From NCBI GenBank assembly GCA_946481625.1, contig CAMLOZ010000267.1, forward strand, positions 1 through 5,735: 5,735 bases of DNA. Direction: 5' to 3'. The notes under the pieces are model-generated. The model made no database searches. It had not been told where the DNA came from and saw only the letters and a program-made list of their open reading frames with translations. A program made the translations under genes and the position numbers. Below are positions 1 through 4,874 of the stretch, piece after piece (within the stretch, counting starts at the first letter, position 1; the number at the start of each line of letters is the position of its first letter). The stretch is from an uncultured Haloferula sp. (GTDB lineage Bacteria > Verrucomicrobiota > Verrucomicrobiae > Verrucomicrobiales > Akkermansiaceae).

Positions 1-81
1 GACAAGGATCGTAGGGGGAGGTCGGATCTGAGGATGTTGCCGCTGGAGTGGAAGGACGGGTGGCCGGTGGTGGGAGAGTAG
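1..81 (+). CDS. C-terminal end of a probable GH43-type glycosidase (partial)
   Basis: The frame starting at base 1 is open for 26 codons and ends with TAG at 79-81; the 5' part lies outside the window. The tail reads LPLEWKDGWPVVGE. An x-L-x-W-x-D-G-W-P-V ending is typical of the C-terminus of family 43 glycoside hydrolases, especially endo-1,5-alpha-L-arabinanase-like enzymes, which cleave arabinan side chains of plant pectin. The recognition rests on about 14 residues, so the family call is tentative. No catalytic residue is in view. The gene runs towards the minus-strand PagL-like gene and is separated from it by a gap with two hairpins, so the two units converge. Confidence 0.45.
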   Translation, partial: DKDRRGRSDLRMLPLEWKDGWPVVGE

Positions 82-137
82 AGGACCGAGCTTGGAGCTG
101 CGCGGGGGGGAGTGTCGCGTGATATCGAAGCGGGCTG

Positions 138-154
138 CGATCCCTTCGGGATCG
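138..154. terminator. Possible bidirectional hairpin, no T-tract
   Basis: CGATCCC at 138-144 and GGGATCG at 148-154 are perfect complements around a TTC loop, giving a 7-bp stem. It lies 57 bases after the TAG of the upstream plus-strand gene, and beyond the stop of the minus-strand PagL-like gene, so it could end transcripts from either side. Neither flank has a T-run, so a classical intrinsic terminator is not shown. It could instead be a 3'-end stabilising hairpin or chance. Confidence 0.35.
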
Positions 155-200
155 AGGGAGGCGGGCGATTGGAGAAAAGGGAAATGGGGGGTGAGGCGGA

Positions 201-233
201 ACGTCCTCCGACGGACGTCTCGGAGAGACGTCC
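201..233. repeat. Nested inverted repeat with ACGTCC/GGACGT core
   Basis: GGACGTCTC at 213-221 and GAGACGTCC at 225-233 form a perfect 9-bp stem with a GGA loop. Just upstream, ACGTCC at 201-206 can pair with GGACGT at 213-218 instead, so the middle arm has two possible partners. There is no downstream T-run. The element lies 43 bases beyond the stop codon of the PagL-like gene. It may be a terminator-like structure or one copy of a dispersed palindromic (REP-like) element; the window holds only this copy, so the second idea is inference. Confidence 0.4.
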
Positions 234-276
234 CTGCCTATTGCGGGTCGGGGGTCACGACATCTCGAACGCCGTT

Positions 277-852
277 CTAAAAGCGCCAGCCGACGCCGAG
301 CGTGAAGCCGAGGGCGTCGATGCCGGGGTTGGGGTCGGTTTGGCCGCCATTCGAATGGTGGATGAAGTACGCCCCGCCTAGTACCGATAGGTTCGGCGCA
401 ATCTCCCGCCGCAACCCGAGCTGGGAGAACCAGTTCAGAGTGAAGTCCTGCCCCTGCCCTTCCGGATCGCGCGTCGAGTTCGTCCACCCGAATCCACCGC
501 CGATCGAAAAGAACGCCGAGGTCTTCTGATCCGGAAACCAATACTCGATCGAAGGCGCACCGTTGATGCCGATGTAGTAGTCCTCCGGCCCTTCAACGAT
601 CGATTCGCCGAGCAAGGAAACGCGGCTGCGGACGACGACGCGGGAGCCATCGTCCCCGGCGAACCAATTCAGCACCGTGGGGCTGCGGAAGGTGAGCTGG
701 GTCGGCGCGATTTCGTAATCGATGTCGGTGTTAGACCCGATGTTCCAAAGGTAGCCGGACTCGAAGGTGAATTCCCAGGTTTCGGCGGGGTGGCCGGGAG
801 CGGCGGCGAAAGCGAGGCTGGCGGATGCGAGGAGAAGGGTGATGGCTTTCAT
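277..852 (-). CDS. PagL-like lipid A 3-O-deacylase (acyloxyacyl hydrolase), outer-membrane barrel
   Basis: A 191-residue protein with an N-terminal signal peptide (hydrophobic residues 4-18, cleavage near AFAAA) followed by alternating beta-strand-like sequence and a terminal phenylalanine, as in outer-membrane barrels. The best family marker is near the C-terminus: HHSN at 165-168 followed by PNPGID to 179. This matches the H-x-S-N ... N-x-G-I-E pattern of PagL, where His and Ser act in catalysis and a Glu 14 residues after the His supports it. PagL removes the 3-O-linked acyl chain of lipid A in the outer membrane. Here the Glu position is Asp179, a conservative change. A glycine-rich strand at 117-122 (IGGGFG) is also typical. 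The start ATG (850-852) lies 10 bases after the stop of the YbjN-like gene, so it is probably the last gene of a three-gene operon. No clear Shine-Dalgarno sequence is visible. If inactive, it would be a PagL-fold barrel of unknown role. Confidence 0.72.
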   Translation of the reverse strand: MKAITLLLASASLAFAAAPGHPAETWEFTFESGYLWNIGSNTDIDYEIAPTQLTFRSPTVLNWFAGDDGSRVVVRSRVSLLGESIVEGPEDYYIGINGAPSIEYWFPDQKTSAFFSIGGGFGWTNSTRDPEGQGQDFTLNWFSQLGLRREIAPNLSVLGGAYFIHHSNGGQTDPNPGIDALGFTLGVGWRF

Positions 853-862
853 GGGAATGGCG

Positions 863-1402
863 TCAAGGCAGGTCGTCTTCGTCGCCCGGCACCGGGGGGA
901 TGAAGTCTTCGCGTTGGAGAAGGCGCTTCAGGTCGAGGTCGTCGAGCAAATCCTCCGGCGTGCGGATCACGGTGGTGGCGTAGGGGGCGATGCGGTCCAT
1001 CTCCGCGACGGTACAGTGGACCATGGACGACACGATGTCGGCATCGTAGCGCTCCTTGTCGAAGAGATTGGTGATGCGGAAGACGAGGCGCTGGCGGTCG
1101 AGGTCGTACTCGAAGCCGCCGAGGTTGAGGGTCTTGTTCGCGCGGGCGAGGAGTTCCAGGAGGTAGGGCTGGTGTTCCTCGTCGAGGGGCAGCGGCATCT
1201 CGCCCATGACCGCGAGGGCATTCATCGGCGGGTAGGCCTGCACGACCATCTCGATGCGCGTGTGGTGGGCGGTGAAGACGGCGCGCAGGACATCTTTGCC
1301 TTCGACCGCTTCGCAGTGCCACCCCTGCTGGCCGAAGGCTTCTTCCACCGAAAGGATCTGTCGTGACGGAGGTCGCATGGGGGGAACTTGAACATCGGAC
1401 AT
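863..1402 (-). CDS. YbjN domain-containing protein
   Basis: A 179-residue soluble protein without signal peptide or membrane segment. It resembles the YbjN family (described as a putative sensory transduction regulator fold related to type III secretion chaperones). Family-like features are an early SVEEAFGQQGW helix and turn (18-28), the RANKTLNLGGFEYDLD stretch (87-102) in which a conserved Asn helix leads into a strand pair, RLVFRI (105-110), and a late VAEMDRIAP...TTVI segment (132-146). The C-terminus is acidic (GDEDDLP). The biochemical role of this family is not settled; E. coli YbjN affects motility and stress traits. I chose ATG 1400-1402; Met9 is an alternative. The same frame stays open far upstream without stops, but that part is arginine/proline-rich noise antisense to other genes. 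The gene begins 17 bases after the stop of the upstream PH-like membrane gene and ends 10 bases before the PagL-like start. Confidence 0.72.
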   Translation of the reverse strand: MSDVQVPPMRPPSRQILSVEEAFGQQGWHCEAVEGKDVLRAVFTAHHTRIEMVVQAYPPMNALAVMGEMPLPLDEEHQPYLLELLARANKTLNLGGFEYDLDRQRLVFRITNLFDKERYDADIVSSMVHCTVAEMDRIAPYATTVIRTPEDLLDDLDLKRLLQREDFIPPVPGDEDDLP

Positions 1403-1419
1403 CGAAGGTCCAACAACTT

Positions 1420-1875
1420 TCAAGCGGGCAGCCTTCCGCGGATGGCCTTGGCGAGGAGTTCGCGGCGGTCCCTGGCGATCGGTGCAAGGGAGAGATGGAT
1501 GCCGGAGGTCTTCTCCGCGGTGAAATGGAGGGTGAGGCGGGAGCGGTCGATATCCGCGGCCGCGATCTGCGCCCAAGGGATCACCTGCATGGTCGCAGCA
1601 GGGCGGAAGAAGGGGAAGATTTCCACGCCGATCGGGCTGAGAAGGATATAGGCGTGGCGGGCGCAATGCCAGGCGAGACGGGCAAGGCCGAGCGCGAGGA
1701 TGAAGGGAAGCAGGCCCCAGGCCGGGTGAGGAAGGGCGGGATGGTCCGCGCGGTAGGGTGCGAGGAGGAAAAACACGAGTGCCGCCATGAAGGCGACAGC
1801 GGCGAGGACCATGAAGAAAGGAGCCTGTCCGGCGCGGGTGAAGCGCAGTTCCTTCTGGGGCTCGGCGACGGACAT
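1420..1875 (-). CDS. Two-helix membrane protein with PH-like C-terminal domain
   Basis: A 151-residue protein with a short N-terminal cytoplasmic stretch (1-18), two predicted membrane helices (about 20-41 and 51-71) joined by a short polar loop, and a soluble C-terminal half. The tail follows the pattern of small bacterial membrane proteins with a PH-like (YcxB/bPH type) domain: ILLSPIGVEIFPFF (77-90), VIPWAQIAAADI (98-109) where the I-x-W-x-x-I element is characteristic, then strands LTLHF (114-118) and IHLSL (126-130), and a final helix ERRxLL-like segment (RDRRELLAKAIRGRL, 135-149). No enzyme motif is visible, so the function is unknown. It is the first gene of the minus-strand trio. Its ATG (complement of 1873-1875) sits at the divergent region in front of the efflux operon; no strong Shine-Dalgarno sequence precedes it. 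Confidence 0.62.
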   Translation of the reverse strand: MSVAEPQKELRFTRAGQAPFFMVLAAVAFMAALVFFLLAPYRADHPALPHPAWGLLPFILALGLARLAWHCARHAYILLSPIGVEIFPFFRPAATMQVIPWAQIAAADIDRSRLTLHFTAEKTSGIHLSLAPIARDRRELLAKAIRGRLPA

Positions 1876-1981
1876 GCGGGCGACTTTCGCCAGGGGAGCG
1901 AGAGGTGGAAAGCGGGATTTCCAGCGGCCGGGGGGCAGCTTTGGGCTTGCAGAATGCGGATTGCTGGGTTTCTTCGGGATC
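1876..1981. promoter_or_regulatory. Divergent promoter region between the membrane-protein trio and the efflux operon
   Basis: This 106-base stretch separates the 5' ends of oppositely oriented gene sets and must hold promoters for both unless they lie in neighbouring genes. The plus-strand frame that ends as the His/Cys-rich protein is open through it, but the codons (AGG, GGA, AGA, GGT) are unlike those downstream and look non-coding. A short inverted repeat, GGCGA-CTT-TCGCC, lies at 1879-1891 next to the minus-strand start. I see no convincing -35/-10 pair and no clear MerR- or ArsR-type operator. Confidence 0.4.
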
Positions 1982-2326
1982 GTGCGCGGTTGGCTTCCAT
2001 GGCTGCTGGTGTTCGGCGTGATCGCCGGGCTCTGCGGTCGCGTGCTCGCTCTGGATCATTTCCACGGCGAGCCGAAGGCGCATGAATGCTGTGGTCATCA
2101 TCACGATGATGGCGGCGCTCCCGAGGACCCGCACGGTCCCGATTGCCCGCCTTACCCGCACGAGCACCACAGCCACGCGTGTTGCCATGCAGCACCGCTG
2201 GCGGGTGTGGAAATCCAGCTTCCCGGGCTTCTGCCGCCCGGTGGTTGCCGGCTGGATGTGGCTTGGCTGTCCGCCTTGAGGCCGGACGAGCCGGTGTTTT
2301 CCTTGGACAAGCCCCCTTTGATCTGA
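1982..2326 (+). CDS. Small signal-anchored His/Cys-rich protein, putative periplasmic metal-binding protein (CzcI-like position)
   Basis: With the GTG at 1982 as start the product has 114 residues. Residues 2-23 form a hydrophobic N-terminal helix after one Arg, a signal peptide or anchor that places the rest in the periplasm. Residues 26-69 carry 12 His and 5 Cys, including two H-x-C-C motifs (H34-x-C36-C37 followed by HHH at 39-41, and H65-x-C67-C68-H69) and HEHHSH at 60-65. The rest (70-114) is proline-rich with an amphipathic end. No family is recognised with certainty. The layout of short signal, His-rich core and Pro-rich tail, as first gene before czcC-like, czcB-like and czcA-like genes, recalls CzcI of Cupriavidus and other small efflux-operon metal binders. 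I infer binding of soft or borderline metal ions. Start choice is uncertain: ATG 1874 (150 aa) overlaps the divergent gene's start codon and TTG 1961 (121 aa) is possible. A GGGAT lies just before the GTG but too close for a good ribosome site. Confidence 0.6.
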   Translation: MRGWLPWLLVFGVIAGLCGRVLALDHFHGEPKAHECCGHHHDDGGAPEDPHGPDCPPYPHEHHSHACCHAAPLAGVEIQLPGLLPPGGCRLDVAWLSALRPDEPVFSLDKPPLI

Positions 2327-2464
2327 GCGTCGCCTAACCGATGCTCCGGCCGGCCTTGTGTGCCCGCCGTTCTTCCGCATGGCCTCTTTTGCCCGCGGAT
2401 CGTTCCAAGGTTTTTCCAAGCGATCATTCCGTCCTGTGTCGAAGGGGCGGCACCTGTTTTCTCC
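2327..2464 (+). promoter_or_regulatory. Intergenic leader between the His/Cys-rich gene and the TolC-family gene
   Basis: This 138-base gap is long for the interior of an operon whose other spacings are 16 and 3 bases, so it may contain a second promoter or control site. It holds TTCCAAG twice, at 2403-2409 and 2414-2420, one helical turn apart, and the related words GATCGTTCC (2398-2406) and GATCATTCC (2422-2430). There is no terminator-like hairpin with a T-run. The 35-codon upstream extension of the TolC-family frame through this gap does not look coding. Confidence 0.3.
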
Positions 2465-3691
2465 ATGTATTCTCTCTTTTCCCCTACCGTCGCGGCCTGG
2501 TGTCTCGCGGTATCTCTCGGTCATGCCGAGCCGGGCGTGGTCATTTCGCTCGCCAGCGTCGGCGACCGGGTCCGCGCCCAGAATCCCGACCTCGCCGCCG
2601 CGCGATTGCGCATCCGCGAGGCAAGCGGCCGCCTGACCCAGTCCGGCCGGCTCGCGAATCCGGAACTCGGCGTCGAAATGTCGCACGACCCACGCTACCG
2701 CGAGCGCTCGCTCGAGATCGGCTTCTCCCAGCGCTTCCCGGTCACCAACCGCTTGCGGCTGGAGAAGACCGTCTCAGCCACCGAGGTCAAGGTGGCGGAA
2801 GCGGAAGTCCGCGAGGTCGAGCGCCAGCTCATCGCCGATGCCCGCCAAGGTATCGTGAAGGTGCTGGCCACCCGCAAGCAGCGCGAGCTGCTGAAGGACC
2901 AGGAGAAGCTCTCGAAGGACTTCGCCGAATTCCTCGCCGGGGTGGCAGCAAAGGGCGAGGGCTCCCCCCTTGATGCCGGGCAGGCCAAGCTCGAAGCCGC
3001 GAGCCTGACGCTGGAGATGCGGCAGCTCGATGCCACGGAAGCGGCGGCCATCGGCGAGATCAAGCCGCTGCTCGGGGTACGGCCGGACGAGCCCCTGCAT
3101 GTGGGGGGCACGCTACCCGAAGCGGTGCTGCCGGCGACGGCGGTCGATCCTTCCAAGCGGCCGGATTTCCAGGCGGCGGTGCTCGGCGCGACGGCGGCGA
3201 GCCAGAACGTCGCGGTCGAGCAATCGAAGCGCTACGAGGATGTGGAAGCCGGGCTCTTCTTCGGTGCCGAGCGCCGAGAAGACGCCCCGGAAGGCTACGA
3301 CCGGGAGGGCCTTCTCGGCCTGCGTTTCACCCTTCCCCTCCCCCTCTGGAACAAGAACGAGGGAGCGATCGAAGAGGCCAAGGCCCGGCAGGAACGGATG
3401 GAAAAAGAAGCGAGTGCCTTGGCCCGCAACATCCGCCTGGAAGCCGAAGCCGCGAAGGCCGAGATGAACGAGTGGTCGAAGCTCCTGGCGGAGACCCAGG
3501 GCACGTTGCTGCCGCTCGCCGACGAACAGGCGAAGGCGGCGGAGGATGCCTACCGGAACGGTCAGGGCGAGATCCAGACCGTGTTCCGCACCCGTGAAAA
3601 GCGGGTCCAACTGATGGCCGCGCGGCTCGATGCCCTGCGTGAATTCCACCTCGCCCGCGTACGCTACGAATCGGCGCTGGCGAAACCTTGA
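2465..3691 (+). CDS. TolC-family outer-membrane efflux channel (CzcC/CusC type)
   Basis: A 408-residue protein with a signal peptide at 1-21 (hydrophobic 8-18, cleavage after GHA). The mature part shows the two-fold outer-membrane efflux protein repeat. The first repeat starts with VGDRVRAQNPDLAAARL and SGRLANPELGVEM, the usual N-P-x-L-x-A-A-R and N-P-E-L markers, followed by long coiled-coil-like helices rich in Glu, Lys and Ala. The second begins near RPDFQAA (about residue 232), has the strand LRFTLPLPLWNKNEGAIEEAKA near 286-305 (the L-P-L-x-x-x-N-x-x-x-G marker of CzcC-like proteins), and ends in helical sequence. Three copies should form the exit duct of the efflux complex. I chose ATG 2465 because it gives a proper signal peptide; the upstream ATG 2360 adds 35 residues without signal character. 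AGGGG at 2443-2447 is too far upstream to be a good ribosome site. The gene is 16 bases before the adaptor gene. Confidence 0.85.
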   Translation: MYSLFSPTVAAWCLAVSLGHAEPGVVISLASVGDRVRAQNPDLAAARLRIREASGRLTQSGRLANPELGVEMSHDPRYRERSLEIGFSQRFPVTNRLRLEKTVSATEVKVAEAEVREVERQLIADARQGIVKVLATRKQRELLKDQEKLSKDFAEFLAGVAAKGEGSPLDAGQAKLEAASLTLEMRQLDATEAAAIGEIKPLLGVRPDEPLHVGGTLPEAVLPATAVDPSKRPDFQAAVLGATAASQNVAVEQSKRYEDVEAGLFFGAERREDAPEGYDREGLLGLRFTLPLPLWNKNEGAIEEAKARQERMEKEASALARNIRLEAEAAKAEMNEWSKLLAETQGTLLPLADEQAKAAEDAYRNGQGEIQTVFRTREKRVQLMAARLDALREFHLARVRYESALAKP

Positions 3692-3707
3692 ACCTCTTTC
3701 TCCACTG

Positions 3708-4871
3708 ATGAAATTCCCATTCCACCTGCCATTCCTGGCCTGCACGATGGCGCTCCTCCTCGCGGCGCCCGCCGCCGAGGAAACCGACGCCAACACGATC
3801 GTGCTCGATGAAACCGGGGTGAAGAACCTCCGGATCGAGACCGTTGTCGCCGAGGAAACCGACTTCGAGGAAACCGTGTTCGCGCTCGGAAGGATCGAGG
3901 AGATTCCCGAACGCCATGCGGTCCTGAGCAGCCGCATCATGGGCCGCATCGTGGGCGTGGAAGTCCAGGAAGGCGGCACCGTAACAGAAGGACAGACCCT
4001 GGTGCGGGTCGAAAGCCGCCAGCCCGGCGATCCTCCGCCGGTGATCGAGTTGAAGGCTCCGATCAGCGGGCTGCTGCTTGAATCCCATGTCCGCCTCGGC
4101 GAACCCGTCGAACCGGAGAAAGAACTACTAGATCTCTCGGACTTGAGCGAAATGCTGGCGATCGCCCGCGTGCCGGAGCACCAGGCGGCAAACCTCGCGC
4201 CCGGGAGCAAGGCGCACATCCGGGTCTCCGCCCTCGGCGATCAGGCGCTGGACGGCGAGATGATCCGCTTCGGCACTACGGCCGACCGCGAAAGCGGGAC
4301 GATCGATGCCGTGTTCAAGGTCGCCAACCCCGGCCTGCGCATGCGCCCCGGCATGCGGGCAGAGTTTTCGATCGTGATCAGCAAGCGCGCCAATGTCCTC
4401 GGGGTGCCGCGTGAGGCGATCCAAGGCGAAGCCAGCAAGCGGTATGTCTATGTGAAGCACTTCGACCTTCCGAACGCCTTCATCAAGACCCCGGTCCAGA
4501 CCGGGGAGATGAACGACCGCTTCGTCGAGATCACCAGCGGGATCTTCCCCGCGGACGAGGTCGTCACGCGCGGTGCTTACTCATTGTCCTTCGCGGGCGG
4601 CGGCAGCATTTCCCTCAAGGAAGCCCTGGATGCCGCGCATGGCCACGAACACGCGGAAGACGGCAGCGAATTGACGCCCGAGAAACTGGCACAGACGGGA
4701 GCCGCCAAGCGCGAGGCTGCCGGTCTTCCGCCCGCGGACGGCGGAGCTAGCCCGATGTGGATGTACATCAGCGGCGTGCTCTTCCTGTTGCTGCTGGCAT
4801 CCGTCGTCACCAAAAAGCGCGGAGCAGCCTACAGCGAGGAGAGTGCCAGCACCAACCCGGAGGCCCGCTGA
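3708..4871 (+). CDS. RND periplasmic adaptor (membrane fusion protein, CzcB/CusB type), hairpin-less with C-terminal membrane helix
   Basis: A 387-residue adaptor that should link the inner-membrane pump to the outer-membrane channel. Residues 1-23 are a signal peptide (cleavage near APAA). The first lipoyl half-motif is at 73-103 (MGRIVGVEVQEGGTVTEGQ) and the second at 112-143 (IELKAPISGLLLESHVRLGEPV). Only about 8 residues, RQPGDPPP, join them, so the usual alpha-helical hairpin is missing. A beta-barrel region follows at about 144-224 (GSKAHIRVSALGD, GLRMRPGMRAEFSI), then the membrane-proximal domain (PREAIQGEASKRYVYV ... FPADEVVTRGAYSL). The tail has a small His cluster H311-G-H313-E-H315 and a predicted membrane helix at 350-368 followed by KKR, ending in a 16-residue polar tail. 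ATG 3708 was chosen for its signal peptide; the frame is open upstream, overlapping the TolC-family gene. There is no Cys-lipobox of good quality. The stop is 3 bases before the pump start, so the two are probably translationally coupled. Confidence 0.85.
   Translation: MKFPFHLPFLACTMALLLAAPAAEETDANTIVLDETGVKNLRIETVVAEETDFEETVFALGRIEEIPERHAVLSSRIMGRIVGVEVQEGGTVTEGQTLVRVESRQPGDPPPVIELKAPISGLLLESHVRLGEPVEPEKELLDLSDLSEMLAIARVPEHQAANLAPGSKAHIRVSALGDQALDGEMIRFGTTADRESGTIDAVFKVANPGLRMRPGMRAEFSIVISKRANVLGVPREAIQGEASKRYVYVKHFDLPNAFIKTPVQTGEMNDRFVEITSGIFPADEVVTRGAYSLSFAGGGSISLKEALDAAHGHEHAEDGSELTPEKLAQTGAAKREAAGLPPADGGASPMWMYISGVLFLLLLASVVTKKRGAAYSEESASTNPEAR
4859..4863 (+). promoter_or_regulatory. 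Ribosome binding site for the RND pump gene
   Basis: GGAGG lies in the last codons of the adaptor gene, 11 bases before the ATG at 4875. It is the clearest Shine-Dalgarno sequence in the window, slightly further from the start than usual, and supports the chosen pump start and coupling to the adaptor. Confidence 0.45.
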
Positions 4872-4874
4872 GCG

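Larger units (their letters stand above)
82..276. other. Intergenic gap between convergent genes
   Basis: No convincing gene lies here. Short open frames on the plus strand that run through this stretch have arginine- and glycine-rich low-quality translations and continue into the antisense of the PagL-like gene. The region is purine-rich (several G runs) and contains two perfect inverted repeats, listed separately. Being flanked by the 3' ends of two converging genes, it is where transcription from both sides should stop. Confidence 0.6.

Noticed and set aside
767..1366. 199-codon plus-strand open frame
   Set aside because: It is the antisense of the YbjN-like gene, with a Val/Glu/Asp/Arg-skewed translation and no recognisable motif.
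1363..2085. 240-codon plus-strand open frame
   Set aside because: It overlaps the PH-like membrane gene in antisense and the start of the His/Cys-rich gene in another frame. Its composition is charged and repetitive, as expected for a shadow frame.
1403..2686. Upstream extension of the YbjN-like reading frame on the minus strand, open for over 400 more codons
   Set aside because: The translation is rich in Arg, Pro and Gly without domain character and runs antisense or out of frame to three better-supported genes. Long open frames of this kind are common in G+C-rich DNA.
3708..3770. Lipoprotein signal in the adaptor (FLAC at residues 9-12)
   Set aside because: Phe at -3 is poor for a lipobox, and the hydrophobic stretch continues past the Cys to an AxA-type cleavage site, so a normal signal peptide is more likely.
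3113..4219. 368-codon minus-strand open frame
   Set aside because: It is antisense to the well-supported channel and adaptor genes. Ser/Arg-rich translation has no family resemblance.
4755..4871. C-terminal protein-sorting tag (GlyGly-CTERM/PEP-CTERM type) on the adaptor
   Set aside because: A hydrophobic helix followed by KKR looks similar, but the tail continues for about 16 polar residues and no sorting motif precedes the helix.
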